DNA of 64,000 nucleotides, from positions 806,001 to 870,000 of the forward strand of contig OZ251247.1 in assembly GCA_965240325.2 (NCBI GenBank), given 5' to 3'. Made by a program: the position numbers and the translations under genes. The notes under the pieces were generated by a model. It did no database searches. It saw only the letters and a program-made list of their open reading frames with translations, and had not been told where the DNA came from. Below, piece by piece: positions 22,459 to 33,372 of the stretch (positions are counted from its first letter, which is position 1; each line of letters begins with the position of its first letter). Origin of the DNA: Rebecca billardiae RCC1528 (Eukaryota > Haptophyta).

Positions 22459-24466
22459 GCTGGTCAGAGTCTGGCTGCTGCTGCGGCTGCCCTGGCTGCC
22501 CTGCCGCGTGCGCCGCGCGCGCCGCCGGCCGCCGCCGTCCGCGCCGCCGCCCCACGCGCCGCCGCCGCCGCCCGCCCCCGCGCCAGCCGGCCCGGACCCC
22601 CCGGACTCTGTAACGAGCGGCAGGACCGTTACTTCCCAGGCGTAACCGCCAGTCGCCCGCCACGCCGCGAGCATGCATGCGGTTTCGAGGCAGTCGAGCG
22701 CCGCGGGGCCGAGCAGCCAGAGCAGCCGGCGGCACAGGCACAGCACCGCCGGCAGCTGCGCCACCGCCTCGCCCTGCGCCGGGGCGGGTGAGTCCGTTTT
22801 TTGTTTTTTTTGTTTTTTGGTTTTTTTTTTTTCGCGGGGGTCCGGAGGTGTCGTCAGCGGCGCGGCGCGGCGCGGCGCGCGTGGCGCAGGGCGGCGGCGC
22901 GCGGTGTGTGCGGCGGCGTGTGTGTGCGCGCGCGCATGCGTGTGTGTGCGGCGTGTGTGCGTGTGCGGCGGCGGCGGTGTGCGCGCGGCGCGGCACGCGC
23001 GGGGGTGCGCGGCTTGGCGCGGCTTGGCGCGGCTTGGCGCGGCTTGGCGCGCGCGCGGCGCAGCGCGCACCGGTGTGAGCGAGGGGTCGGCGCACGCCTC
23101 CGCGAGCCACACGGTGGGCGGGGCGCCCATCGCGCCCTCCCAGTGCGCCGAGAAGGTTCTCAAAGCCTCCACCTTGAGGTGATTGTAAGCCGCGTCCGCC
23201 GCGGAGTGCAGCACGAAAAAATCCACGCGCGGCCGCGGCGGCGCGGGCGGCAGCCGCAGCAGCGCGGCCGCGGCGCCGTCCGGCGCTAAGGCGGCGGCAC
23301 CGGCGGCGGCGGCGGCGGCGGCGGCGGTTGCGGGCGGCTGCAGCGGCGTCGGCGCGGCGGCGGCAGCCTCCGCCGCGCCCGCCGCGCCCAGCGCCGCCGG
23401 CGGCAGCGAGTGCGGCGGCGTGCCCTCACCGCCGCGCGCGGGCATGCTGCACCGCCGCCGCGCAGCCGCCGCCGCCGCCGCCGCCGCCGCCGAGCCGCCA
23501 GCCGCGCCCGCGCCCGCGCCCACAGGCAGTGAGCCGCGCCGCCGCGCGCCCGCGCGCCGGCCCGCCGCCGGCCCGCCGCCGCCCTGGCTGGGGCGCAGGC
23601 GCGGGCTCGGTCCGGCCGAGGCGTGCCCCGAGTCCGGGCGCGACGAGTCCGGGCGCGACGGGCGGCGCGAGCCGGGCTGCGACGGGCGTCGCGACTCGCG
23701 CGAGGACGCGGCGGTTGAGACAGGGAGGCCGAGCTGCTGCTGCAGCGCGGCGCACGCCTCCGCCTCGGCGGTGGGCGACTCGACGAGCGCGGCGAATGTG
23801 GGCGGGTAGGGCGAGGGGTAGGGTTGGGGGTAGGGTTGGGGGTAGGGTTGGGGGTAGGGTTGGGAGGGGTAGGGTTGGGCGGCGCCGCCGCCCTCTGCGC
23901 CGTCGGCGGCCGCCGCCGCCGCCGCGCCGGAGCCGCCGAGCCCGCCGCCGTCGCCCGCGCCCGCGCCCTGCTGCGCGCGCGCCGCGGCCCACGGCGCGCA
24001 CGGGTGCCCACCGCCGCCGCCGCCGCCGCCGCCGCCGCACGTCGAGAGCGACGACGCGCGCGACGCCGAGCAGACGGACGAAGTCCGGGAGTCCGGGAGT
24101 CCGGTCCGGCCGTCCGGCCGCTCGCAGATGGACGAAGTCCGGGAGTCCGGCGCGGAGCGCGGCGGCGAGGGCCCGCCGCCGCCGAAGCGGGCGGGCGGCG
24201 TGGGCGGGCGCGAGCCGGACCCACCCGGACCGCCCAGTCCGGACGAAAAGTCCGGCTCGGCGAGCACGCGCAGCACGCGGCCGAGCTGCTCCGGGTGGCG
24301 CGGGCCGGACGCGGCGGCGGACGAGGCGAATGACGAAACCGAGACCGCCGGTCCGGACGCGGCGGACGCGCCCGACGCGGCGGTGGCGGCGGAGGCGACG
24401 GAGGTGGTGGACGAGCGGCGCGAGCGCGCGCCACCGCCACCGCCGGCACCGCCGCCGGCACCGCTC

Positions 24467-24516
<50 letters not shown>

Positions 24517-24517
24517 T

Positions 24518-24551
<34 letters not shown>

Positions 24552-27500
24552 TCCCGCCGCTCCCGCCGCCATGCTGATGCTCCCGGAGCAGCAGCGAGCT
24601 GAGGGCGTGCGCCCAGCTGCCGCCGCCGGTGCCAGCATGGCCGCCAGCATGGCCGCCAGCATGGCCGCCGCCGCCGCCGCCGGCTGCGGGCGCGCCGTCC
24701 GCCCCCGCCGCGGCGCCGCCGGAGCCGGCGCCGGCGCCGCGGCGCGCGGGCGACGGCGCGGCCGGTGGCGTGAGCCGCGCGGACGCCGTGCGCGAGCGCT
24801 GGAAGCGCGCGCCGCGCGCGGCGGCGCCGGCGCCGCCCTCCGACCAGCGCGTCGCCGCCACCGCCGGCGGCGGCTGCGGCGCGCCGGCCGCACCGTCGGC
24901 GCCGCCCGCGGCTGCGCCGCCGCCGGCCGCCGCGCCGCCGCCGCCGCTCGCGCCCACGCCGCGCGCCGCCGCCTCAGTCGGCGGGAGGCGGAGGCTGCCG
25001 AGCGCGCCCACCCCCGAGCCGATGCGTACGGTACGCGCCGCCGCGGCCGCCGATGACTGCGCCACTGCCGCCGCGTGGCCCGGGCCAGGGGCGGCGACGG
25101 TGTGGCGGCGCGGCGGCGGCGGCTGGCCGGCGCCGCCGGTGCCAGCATGGCTGCCGTCAGCATGGCCGCCGCCCTCAGCATGGCCGCCGTCAGCATGGCC
25201 GCCGTCAGCATGGCCGCCGTCAGCATGGCCGCCGTCAGCATGGCCGCCGTCAGCATGGCCGCCACCGCCCGTCTCGTCGTCCGCACGCACAGGCGACGCG
25301 GGCACGCGGCGCAGCGGCGACGGCTGCTGCTGCGGCTGCTGCCAGCGCGGCGGCGCGGCGGCGCCGCCGCCGCGCCGGCGCGCGGGCGAGCCGCCGGCGC
25401 TCCAGAGTCCGGAGCCCGCGCGTCCGGGGCCGGCGAGTCCGGCGCCCCAGAGTCCGGCGCTCGGCGTCGGCGACTCGGCCGAGCCCCCGGACTCGTCGAG
25501 CGCGGCGGAGCAGCTCGACTGCTCGCCCGACGCGCGCGACCCGCCACCGCCGCCGCCGCCGCCGCCGCCAGCGTCACACGAGCACCACCCGCCGGTGTCG
25601 CCAGCGGCGGCCGCGGCGGCGGCGGCGGCCGCGGCCGGACTCGCGGGCCCCGGACTCGCGGGCCCCGGACTCTGGAGCGCCACGGAGACTCGGAACGACG
25701 CGGGCTCGGAGGCGGAGGCGGAGGCGGAGGCGGAGGAGGACGGCGGCGAGAGCTGCGGCGGGCGGCGGATGGCGAGGCGCGACGCGCCCGCGCCCGGCGC
25801 ACCGCCGCCCGCCGCCGCCACCGTGCCTGCTGCCACGGGCGGCGGCGGCGCGCCGCCCGCGCCCGCCGGCGGCCATGCTGCCGGCGGCCATGCTGCCGGC
25901 GGCCATGCTGACGGCAGCCATGCTGGCAGCAGCCGCTCGCGCGAGAACGTGTCCAGCGGCGCGGGCGAGAGGAGGCGCTCCGCCTCCGCCACGACGCTGC
26001 GGGCGGGCGGGCGCAGCGCGCGGGGAGGGTTAGGGTTAGGGTTAGGGTTAGGGTTAGGGTAGGGTTAGGGCGGGGCGCGTCAACGGCGGCTGCGCGCGAG
26101 CGGCTGCTGCCAGCATGGCTGCCGTCAACGGCGGCAGCAGCCGCACGCGCGTCCGGACCCGACGTCCTAACCGAACCCTACCCCTGACCCGACGTCCGGA
26201 CGCCCGGCGCCCCGCGCTCGCCGCTCGGGCGCGCCCGCGGCGGCGCAGCGCGAGGCGCGCGGCGCGGCGCGGCGGCGCGGCGCGGCGCGGCGGCGCGCGG
26301 CGCGCAAAGACACGCGACGGCGACGCGCGGTGCGCGGCGCGCGGCGCGCGCGCACCGCGCCGCGACCGCGCCGACGTCGGCCAGGTCGAGCGCGCCACCC
26401 CCGTGCGACCAGAGCCCCGCGGCCCACGCCGCGGCGGCGCCCGCGCCCGCGCCGCCTGCCCAGGCTGCGCCGCCGTCCGCCGCGCCATAGCCGCCGGCCG
26501 CGGGCGTCACGGCGGGCGTAACGGTATTCGTAACGGTCGGCAGCGCGTCGTACGCGCCGAGGAGCGCCGCCAGCGCGCCAATGGACGGCGGCGGCTCGGC
26601 GTGGGCGTCGGCAACGCTCAGCGGTGAGTAGTCCGGCGAGCCGCCCCCGCCGCCGCCGCCGCCGCCGCCGCCGGGCGGCGCGGCGGGCTGCGGCGCGGCC
26701 GCGCCGCCGCCGCCGCCGCGGCCGCTCCCGCCGGCGTAACCGCCGGCGTAACCGCCGCGCTGGCTGGAGCGGCGCGAGGACGCGCCGGAGCGCGCGGCGC
26801 GGCTGCTCCCGCCGCTCCCGCCCACCGCGCCGCCGCCCGCCGCCGACGGCGTGAGCGAGCCGCGCGGCGTCAGCATGGCCGCCGCGCCGCCGCCGGCGCA
26901 AGACAGCATGGCCGCCGCGCCGTGCGGAATCAGCATGGCCGCCGGGCCGCCGAGAGAGCCGCGCGGCGAGAGCATGGCTGAGGAGCGCGAGGCGTCGGAG
27001 GGCGGCCATGCTGAATCAGCATGGCCGCCGCGCCGTGCAGAACCGGCATGGCCGCCGGCGTGCGAGACGTCGTCGAGCCGCGCCGCCGCCGACGACGCGT
27101 CCCCTAACACCACCCAGCGCGCGGCGGGCGCGCAGCAGCAGCAGGCGGCGCGCAGCGCCGCGGCCGCGGCCGCGCGCGCGCCGCCGCTCGGCGCCGCGGC
27201 GGCGGCGCCGAAGGCGCGCGCGTGCGCGCGCACCGCGGCGTAGCGCACGCGCGGCGCGGCACAGACGAGGCCGGCGCCGCCGAGGGCGAGCGCCTCGAGC
27301 AGTCGCGCGACCGTCACGCCCACGAGCGCGCCCTGGTCGCCGCCTTCGCCGCCGTCGCCTTCGCCGCGGCCGCGCCGCGCGGCCGCGGCGGCGGCGGCGC
27401 CGAGCGCGGCGGCGGCGGCGCACGCCAATGCTTGCGCGCACGCCCACGCGCCGAACGCGCGCCACAGCGGCGGCGCGGCGGCGGCGGAGGCGAGCGCGGG

Positions 27501-27609
27501 GCGCCACGACGCGCCGCGCCCGATGCCGCCGCCGCCGCCGCTGCTGCCACGCCGCGACGCCGGCACCGACGCCACCAGCCCGCCGCCGCCGCCGCCGCCG
27601 CCGCCGAGC

Positions 27610-27645
<36 letters not shown>

Positions 27646-28894
27646 ATTCCGCCGCCGCCGCCGAGCGAGCTTCGGCGCGAGGCGAGGCTGCTCGCGCGCG
27701 AGGGCGCGGCGGAGGCGGCGGCGCTGCCTCGCGAGCCGCGGCGCACGGCGGCGAGCGCCGCGGCCACGCTCGTCGCGACCGCGCCACCGCCCTCGCCGCC
27801 GCCGCCGTCCGCGCCGCCGCCGCTCCCACGCCGCCGCGCCCATGGCGCGCCGCCGCCGCCGCCGCGGCCGCGGCGGCGCGGCCGCGCGCGCGTCGCGACG
27901 AGGGCGAGGGCGAGGGCGAGCGGCAGCGCGGCGCGGAGGGCGGCGAGGCCCCACGCCGCGGCGCACAGCGCGCTCAGCCGCTCGGCGCCGCCGCCACCGC
28001 CGTCACCGCCGCTGCCGCCGCCGCCGCCCGGCGCCACCGCCGCCGGCGGCGGCGCGCCGGCGGCGGTGGCGCCTGCGGCGTGCGCGTCGGCGCCGGCCGC
28101 GCCGACCGCGCCGTCGCCGCCGCCGCCGTCGGCGGCGGCGGCGGATGCCGGCGCGGCGGCGAGCGCGAGCGCGCCGCTAAGCAGCTGGCACGCGGCGCAC
28201 AGCGCGCACGCCGCGAGCGCCGCCGCGGCGGCGCGCGGCCGCGGCTGCGTCGCGGCGGCGACGACGGCGGCGGCGGCGGCGGCGGCGGCGAGCGCGCCGC
28301 CGAGCGCCGCCAGCGCGGCCGCTGCCACGGCCGCCGCGGCCGCGTGCGGCAGCAGCAGCGCGCCGACGGCCGCGTGCGCACGCACGCCCGCGAGCGCGCC
28401 CGCCGCCGCGTGCGCCGCCGCCGCGAGCGCCGCCGAGCCCAGCGCCGCTGTCAACACCGGCACCGCAACGCGCGCGCGCTGCCGCTGCGCGCGCGTGAGC
28501 GCTAGTGCGCATAGCGCGGCCGCGTCGCGGCCGTGGCGCGCGCTCACCGCCTGCTCCTGCAGTGAGCGCCGCCGCGGGGCGCTGCCGCCGCCGCCGATGC
28601 TGCCGCCGCCCAGCGCCGCCGCGCCGCCGCGGCCGCAGCTGCTGCCGCCGCCGACGGCGCCGAGCCCGCCGCCATCGGCGGCGCCGGCCGCCGCCGAGGC
28701 CGCGGCCGCCGCCGCGCCGGCGTCCGCGGCGGCGCGCGCGGCCTCGCCGCCGCCGCCGCCACCGTCCGCGTCCGCGGCCGCGGCAACGCCGGCGGGCGGC
28801 GGCGTCAATGCGGGGCCACCGCCGCCACCGCCCGCCGCCGCCGCAGACGCCACCGCCGGGAGGAGCGGCTCTTCCGAAGAGCCGCGCCGCGTGC

Positions 28895-28948
<54 letters not shown>

Positions 28949-31900
28949 ACAGCGCAAGCGGCTGCCGCCGCGCGAGCGCCGCCAGCTGCGCGTCGGCCGC
29001 GCGCGCGCCCGCCGCGGCGCGCGGCAGTGGCGCCGCGCCGCCCTGCTCGGCGGGTGCGCCGCCGGCGCTCGCGGCGGCCAGCGGCGGCGCGCGCCGCGCG
29101 CGCGCTGGCGGCGTGGCGCCGCCCGCCGCCAGCCGCCACGGCGCGCGCGCGCCGCCGCACGCGCCGCCGCCGCCGCCCTCGCCGTCCGCGGCCGCGGCCG
29201 CGGCGGCGGTGGCAGCCGCCGCCCGCGCCGCGCCGCCGCCCGCCGCCGCGCCTCCAAAGCTTCCGCCGAAGCTTCCGCCGACGCTTCCGCTCGCGCCGCT
29301 CGCGCCGCCGAAGCTCCCGCGCGCACCGCCGCCATCCCCGCCACCACCGCCGCCGCCCCACGCCGCACCAGCCGACGCCGCCTCCGCCCTCGCCGCCTCC
29401 TCCGCGCACAGCGTCGCATGCGTCGCCAGAGCAACCTCGTTGTAAATCTCGCGCAGGAGCGCGAGCACCGCGGCGGCGTCGACGGCGTGCTCGGGCTCAA
29501 TAAAAAGACGCGCAGCGGCGTGCGGCAAGTCTGAGAGCGGGCGCGCCGAGTCGAAGCGGCGCGCGTGCGGAGGAGGGCGCGGCTCCGAGGGTGGCGGCGC
29601 GCCGTCGGCACCGCCACCGCCGCCGGCACCACCGCCGTCGGCGCCGGCAGCCGCGCCACCGCCGCCGTCGGCCGCCGCCGCCGCCGCTTCGAGCGCCTCC
29701 GGCGGCGGCAGCGGCAGCAGCGGCGTTTCCGCCTCGGCGCCGGCGGCCGGAAAGTGCATGCGCGTGACCGGCAGTGCCGCCATCAGCGTCACCACTGCGC
29801 GGGGGCGGGGAGGCGGGCGGCAGCCGGCAGCAGGGGGGGCGGGGAGGGTTGGGGGCGGGGCGTCAGGGCGCGCGCGTTTTCTCGGCGTCAGCGCGTGCGG
29901 GCTGGGCGGGCGAGACGCCGCGCGATGTGACGCGCCGGCGCGCGCGCGGCACGGGCGCAGCAGCGGCGAGGCGGTCGGTCGCAACCTCCGCCGAGGGAGA
30001 TTGCAATCTCCCTCGGCGGGAGATGGCGGCCGCCTCCCACCACGCAGCACGGTCGCACCAAGCCACCCCCCGCGGGGAGATTGCAATCTCCCCGCAGGCG
30101 GCAGGGGGGGTGCGCGCACCGTCGTAGGGCTTGACATAGCCGTTGAGGTGCGCGACTATGTCCGCCTCTGGCCCGAGTCTTGCCAGCCCGCGCGCGTCGA
30201 ACTCGGCCGCGTCCACGCCGCAGAAGGTCTGCGCCGTTGGGGTGAGGGTGAGGGTGAGGGTTAGGGGTAGGGCAGGTGCAGCCGGCGGAGGGCGCGAGCG
30301 CACGCACGGCGCACGGCCGCACGCCAGCGCGCGCATGCACCCTCGCGCGCAGCCGCGCGCGTCCTACTACGCGTGCGTAACCGGCGTGTAACGGGCGTGC
30401 AACGGGCGCGTAACGGGCGTGCGCAGCCGCGCGCGCGCGCATACCCCAAAGTACCACCGCTTGGTGCAGCGCGCGGGCAGCTCGCCCCTGCACAGCTTGT
30501 TCCACAAACCCTCCAGGCCGAGGAACTGCGCGTTGGCCAGGTAGCGCAGCACGGGGCAGTGCGTTCGCTCTGCAAAGGAGCGAGCGAGCTGCGCGCGCCG
30601 GTGAGGGGGGGAGGGGGGGTGGGGGGCGGTGAGTGCGGCTGGCTGCGCGGGCGGCGGGGCGCACACACGGCGCGCGCATGCGCCCGCACCGCGCGCGCAT
30701 GCGCAGCACACGCTGCACGCATCGCACGCAGACACGCAGACACTGCGCGCGCAGCGGACGCGCGGTGTACACAGCCCCACAGGCACGCAGACACGCACGC
30801 AGAGTGCACGCACTACAGACGCGCGTAGTGCGCACGTTACACGCCCGTTACACGCCCGGTACAACCCCCGTCCCACCCCGCGCGGCGGCGCACCTGCATC
30901 GGCAGCAGCGGCACCGCGTTGCGCGACACGACGACCAGCGGCACGCGCCTGCGCACGGCAAAGGAGTAGACAGCGGTGGCGGCGGCCGCGTCAAACTGGT
31001 TGTTGACGGAGGTGTCCGCGAACCAGCGCCCGCCGCCCGGGCTGGCGGCCACCGGCACCGCGCCGGGCGGCGGCGAGGGCGGCGGCTCCGCAGCGCCGCC
31101 GCCGGCGGCGGCCTCGGCGGGTGGCGGGGGGGCGGCGGGGGCAGGGGCTACATGCAGCAGCCCGCCCATGATAGTTAGGCAGCGCAGCTGCGCGCCGCGG
31201 GGTGGGTGGGTAGGGTTGGGGGTAGAGTTGGGGCTCAGCGAGGGCAGTGGGGACGGGGCGGGCGCAGCGCGGCTCGCCGCGACCCGCCGCTGGGGGTAGG
31301 GTTGGGGGTAGGGCTGGGGGGTAGGGCTGGGGGGTAGGGTAGGGTAGGGCGCCGCGCGCGCACCTTGCGAGCTAGCAGCGCCTCCCCCCCCGGCTCGGCG
31401 ATGCAGTCCGCCACGTCGCGCAGGCTCGAGATGCACACCAGGTCGAGCGATCTCGCGCGCGCCTCGTGCAGCGTGCGCCGCAGCAGCGCCGCGCCTGGGG
31501 TTCGACGACCCGGCAAAAGCAATTCATCACAAATAAGTCGAGCGCAATAAAGATGGACCCGAGTGTGCAAGCGAGCGAGCGCGTGCAAGCGCGAGCGCGT
31601 GGGGGGCGGGGGCGCAGGTGGGGATGGTGCGGGGAGCGGGTTGGTTGGGGTGCGCAGGTGGGGCCAGACGGCGCGGGGAGGCTCATGCGCGTGGGCTCCA
31701 CGGCGCGTGCACGGACGGGCGGGGGGGAGGGCGGCCGCGCGCCGCGCCAGCCACGCGCCCCCCCCCTCCCTGCAATGGCCGCCGTTGGGTCGAGCGCACG
31801 CCCGACCGCCGCGCACCGAGCACACGCGCGCACGCGCACGCGCGCGCACGCACGGCGTAGGAGCGCGCGCGCGCGCTGACGCGGCGGAGCCGCCGCGCGC

Positions 31901-32107
31901 GCCGCCCGCACCGTTGTGTAACCGCCGCGCGTCAATCGTCTCGTAACCGCCTATGCGGAATTCGTGCGGTAACGGCGCCGAGTACTTACCCGGCGTGCCG
32001 ACGCCAACCGGCACGGTGTCCGGGGGCGGGGGCGGCGGCTGGCGCGCGGAGCCGGCGGCGGAGCCCCCCGCCGCCGCGCCGCCGCCGCCGCGTCCCTTGG
32101 ACGACGA

Positions 32108-32138
<31 letters not shown>

Positions 32139-33372
32139 CGCGTGCCGTGGCCGGCGCCAGCGCCGCCGCAGTCGCCCATCGCAGCCTCCACGTCCGCCGC
32201 CGCCGCTCCCGCCGCGGCGGCCCCCGCCGAGCCCGCCCCGCCCGCGTCGTCCCCACCCCCGCCCGCCGCTCCGAACCCAGCGCCGTCCGCCGCCGCCGCC
32301 GGCAGCCCCCCCCCCACCGGCCCCATCCCGACCAGGTCCAGGACACGGCGCGCGAGCCGCGCGCGCTGCGCGGGCGCGCCGCCGCCGTTGCACACGACCG
32401 CGCGCAGCCGGAGGTAGCCCCTGCCGTGCAGCACGGCGGCAATCAGGAGCGCCTGCGCCGCGGGCGAGGCGGGGCCGTCGGGGGGAGCCGCCACGTGAGG
32501 CAAGCGCGGAGCGAGGCGCCCGGCCGGCGCGCGGGCGGCGCGCTTGGACGCAGCGGCGGCGGCGGCGCGGGGCGGCGGCGCGCGTGGGCGCGGCGGCGGC
32601 GCACCTTCACGTCATCCGGGTCCGGGCCTGTTGCGCGTGCGGGGCGCGCGCACCGGACGGGCGGCCAGAGCGCGCGCAGCGGCGGCGGCGGGGGCGGCGG
32701 GGGCGGCGGGGCGGGGCGACACGCGCACGGCTCAGCAGCGGAAGGCGCGCGCAGGCGCCGCGGTAACACACCGCGCGCGCACGCACGCGCACGGCGAGGC
32801 GGCGAGCGCGCAGCCGCGCGCGCGCGCGCACCCGGGTCCGTGATCAGCACGATGTCCGGCCGATGGCCGCGCGTCGAGAGCGGCGCGGCCAGGGTCCGGT
32901 CCGCCACCGAGCGCGCGGCGGCGCCGATGGCGGCGGCCGCGGCGGCCGCGGCGGCCTGTGGCCGCGCCGAGTCGGCGGAGGCGCGGCGGCTTGTGCGGGC
33001 GCTGCCCGAGCCGCCACCCTGCGGCGCGGCGCGGCCCGCGCCGCGTCGCCACCCCAGCGCCGAGCCGCCGCTCCCGCTCCCGCCGCCGCCGCCGCCGCCG
33101 CCGCGGCCGATTGACGGCAGCAGCCGCGTGCGGCCCTGCCGCCGCGTGCCGAGCTCGGGGGAGGCGGTGGAGTGGCTGCTCGCCGGGCTCACGGTGTCAC
33201 GCCCTGAACGCCGCGCGAGCTCGCCCACCGCGCCCGCGCCCGCCGGCGCGGGCCGCGCGGGCGCATCCGCGCCCGCCCGGTTGTCAAGGCTGCCGCTGCG
33301 GCCGCCGCCGCCGGCCGCGCCGCCGGCCCCCGGCGGCGCACCCGGCGGCACGATGGCGACGAGCTCGGCCAT
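20602..33372 (-). CDS. Giant protein: nucleoside-hydrolase-like domain, Ala-rich membrane-like segments, TIR-like domain (10 exons)
   Basis: Minus-strand exons: 33372-32832, 32627-32605, 32452-31990, 31494-31364, 31187-30894, 30567-30445, 30228-30120, 29794-26356, 25996-23071, 22773-20602. All introns are GT-AG with matching phases, and the sum is 10,221 nt (3,406 aa plus TGA). Residues about 173-560 resemble the inosine/uridine nucleoside hydrolase family: metal-site motif DIVLITDPGPDPDDVKALL (about 173-191), LRAVVCNGGG, VPVGVGTPG, then FADTSVNNQFD and NGYVKPYD. Exon 8 holds several Ala/Leu-rich hydrophobic stretches between Gly-rich linkers, possibly transmembrane. About residues 2632-2740 (DFFVLHSAADAAYNHLK..., PTVWLAEAC..., LPAVLCLCRRLLWLLGP) match the TIR-like pattern common in algal proteins. 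The C-terminus (RLIALVEAAGVRAVNECVRE) fits the same family, and the tail is acidic. Two separate genes cannot be excluded, because exon 8 is repeat-rich. Exon 9 may contain further introns. Confidence 0.6.
22034..22403. repeat. Three copies of the GAGATTGCAATCTC palindrome within coding sequence
   Basis: Exact 14-bp copies at 22034-22047, 22205-22218 and 22390-22403, all in exon 10 of the hydrolase/TIR gene. They read in two frames: EIAIS twice (22034 and 22205 copies) and RDCNLG once (22390 copy). Such reuse in different frames suggests DNA-level insertion rather than selection on a peptide. Confidence 0.9.
22774..23070 (-). other. Intron 9 of the hydrolase/TIR gene, splitting the TIR-like domain
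   Basis: 297 nt, GTGCGC...CGCAG on the minus strand, an exact multiple of three with no in-frame stop, so retention would not break the frame. Low-complexity content argues for an intron: fourfold CGCCAAGC repeats near the donor and a long A-rich tract on the minus strand before the acceptor. The encoded flanks join as ...ACADPSLTP + GEAVAQLPAV..., restoring the TIR-like pattern. Confidence 0.7.
23811..23876 (-). repeat. CCCTAAC-like repeat read as QPYP units in exon 9
   Basis: The minus strand reads CAACCCTACCC repeatedly, giving QPYPQPYPQPYP. Almost the same DNA repeat lies in introns at 31200-31350 of this gene, where it is not coding. Either a recruited intron repeat or an unrecognised in-frame intron. 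Confidence 0.7.
25145..25262. repeat. Tandem CAGCATGGCCGCCGT array
   Basis: About eight units built around CAGCATGGC, in exon 9 of the hydrolase/TIR gene, translated on the minus strand as GGHAD repeats. The same unit appears at 24634-24665 and 25872-25925 in this exon, and in the HSF gene at 60968-61250. Confidence 0.9.
26027..26069 (+). repeat. Interstitial TTAGGG repeat array in intron 8
   Basis: About six TTAGGG-type units (one TAGGG variant), plus-strand orientation, inside the intron 26355-25997 of the minus-strand gene, close to its acceptor. Genes continue on both sides, so this is not a chromosome end. Confidence 0.95.
29997..30090. repeat. Pair of GAGATTGCAATCTC palindromes in intron 7
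   Basis: Exact copies at 29997-30010 and 30077-30090. Each has further flanking symmetry (cgagg...cctcg-like and cgggg...ccccg). Both lie in the intron between exons 7 and 8 of the hydrolase/TIR gene. Confidence 0.9.
30370..30424. repeat. GCGTAACGGGC-type repeats in intron 6
   Basis: At least three close copies of a cgtaacgggcgtg unit, plus variants, lie in intron 6 (30444-30229). The same CGTAACG/GTTACG core is intronic again at about 30835-30870 and 31915-31985, and coding in the IQ, kinase and HSF genes. Confidence 0.8.

Noticed and set aside
20480-22645. A 721-codon plus-strand frame
   Set aside because: It is the antisense shadow of exon 10 of the hydrolase/TIR gene. High GC leaves most antisense frames open; only the minus strand carries recognisable domain patterns and phase-consistent introns.
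26027-26069. TTAGGG array as a chromosome end
   Set aside because: It is internal, short, and sits within an intron with coding exons on both sides.
27523-29445. A 640-codon plus-strand Pro/Ala-rich frame
   Set aside because: Antisense to exon 8 of the same gene; composition only, no domain.
31870-31985. An extra exon reading FRIGGYETIDARRLHN in the hydrolase domain
   Set aside because: It follows directly after the only canonical GTAAGT donor (31989) and is made of GTTAC modules. Skipping it joins VPVGVGTPG to AALLRRTLHEARARSLDLV in phase, which fits the hydrolase pattern better.
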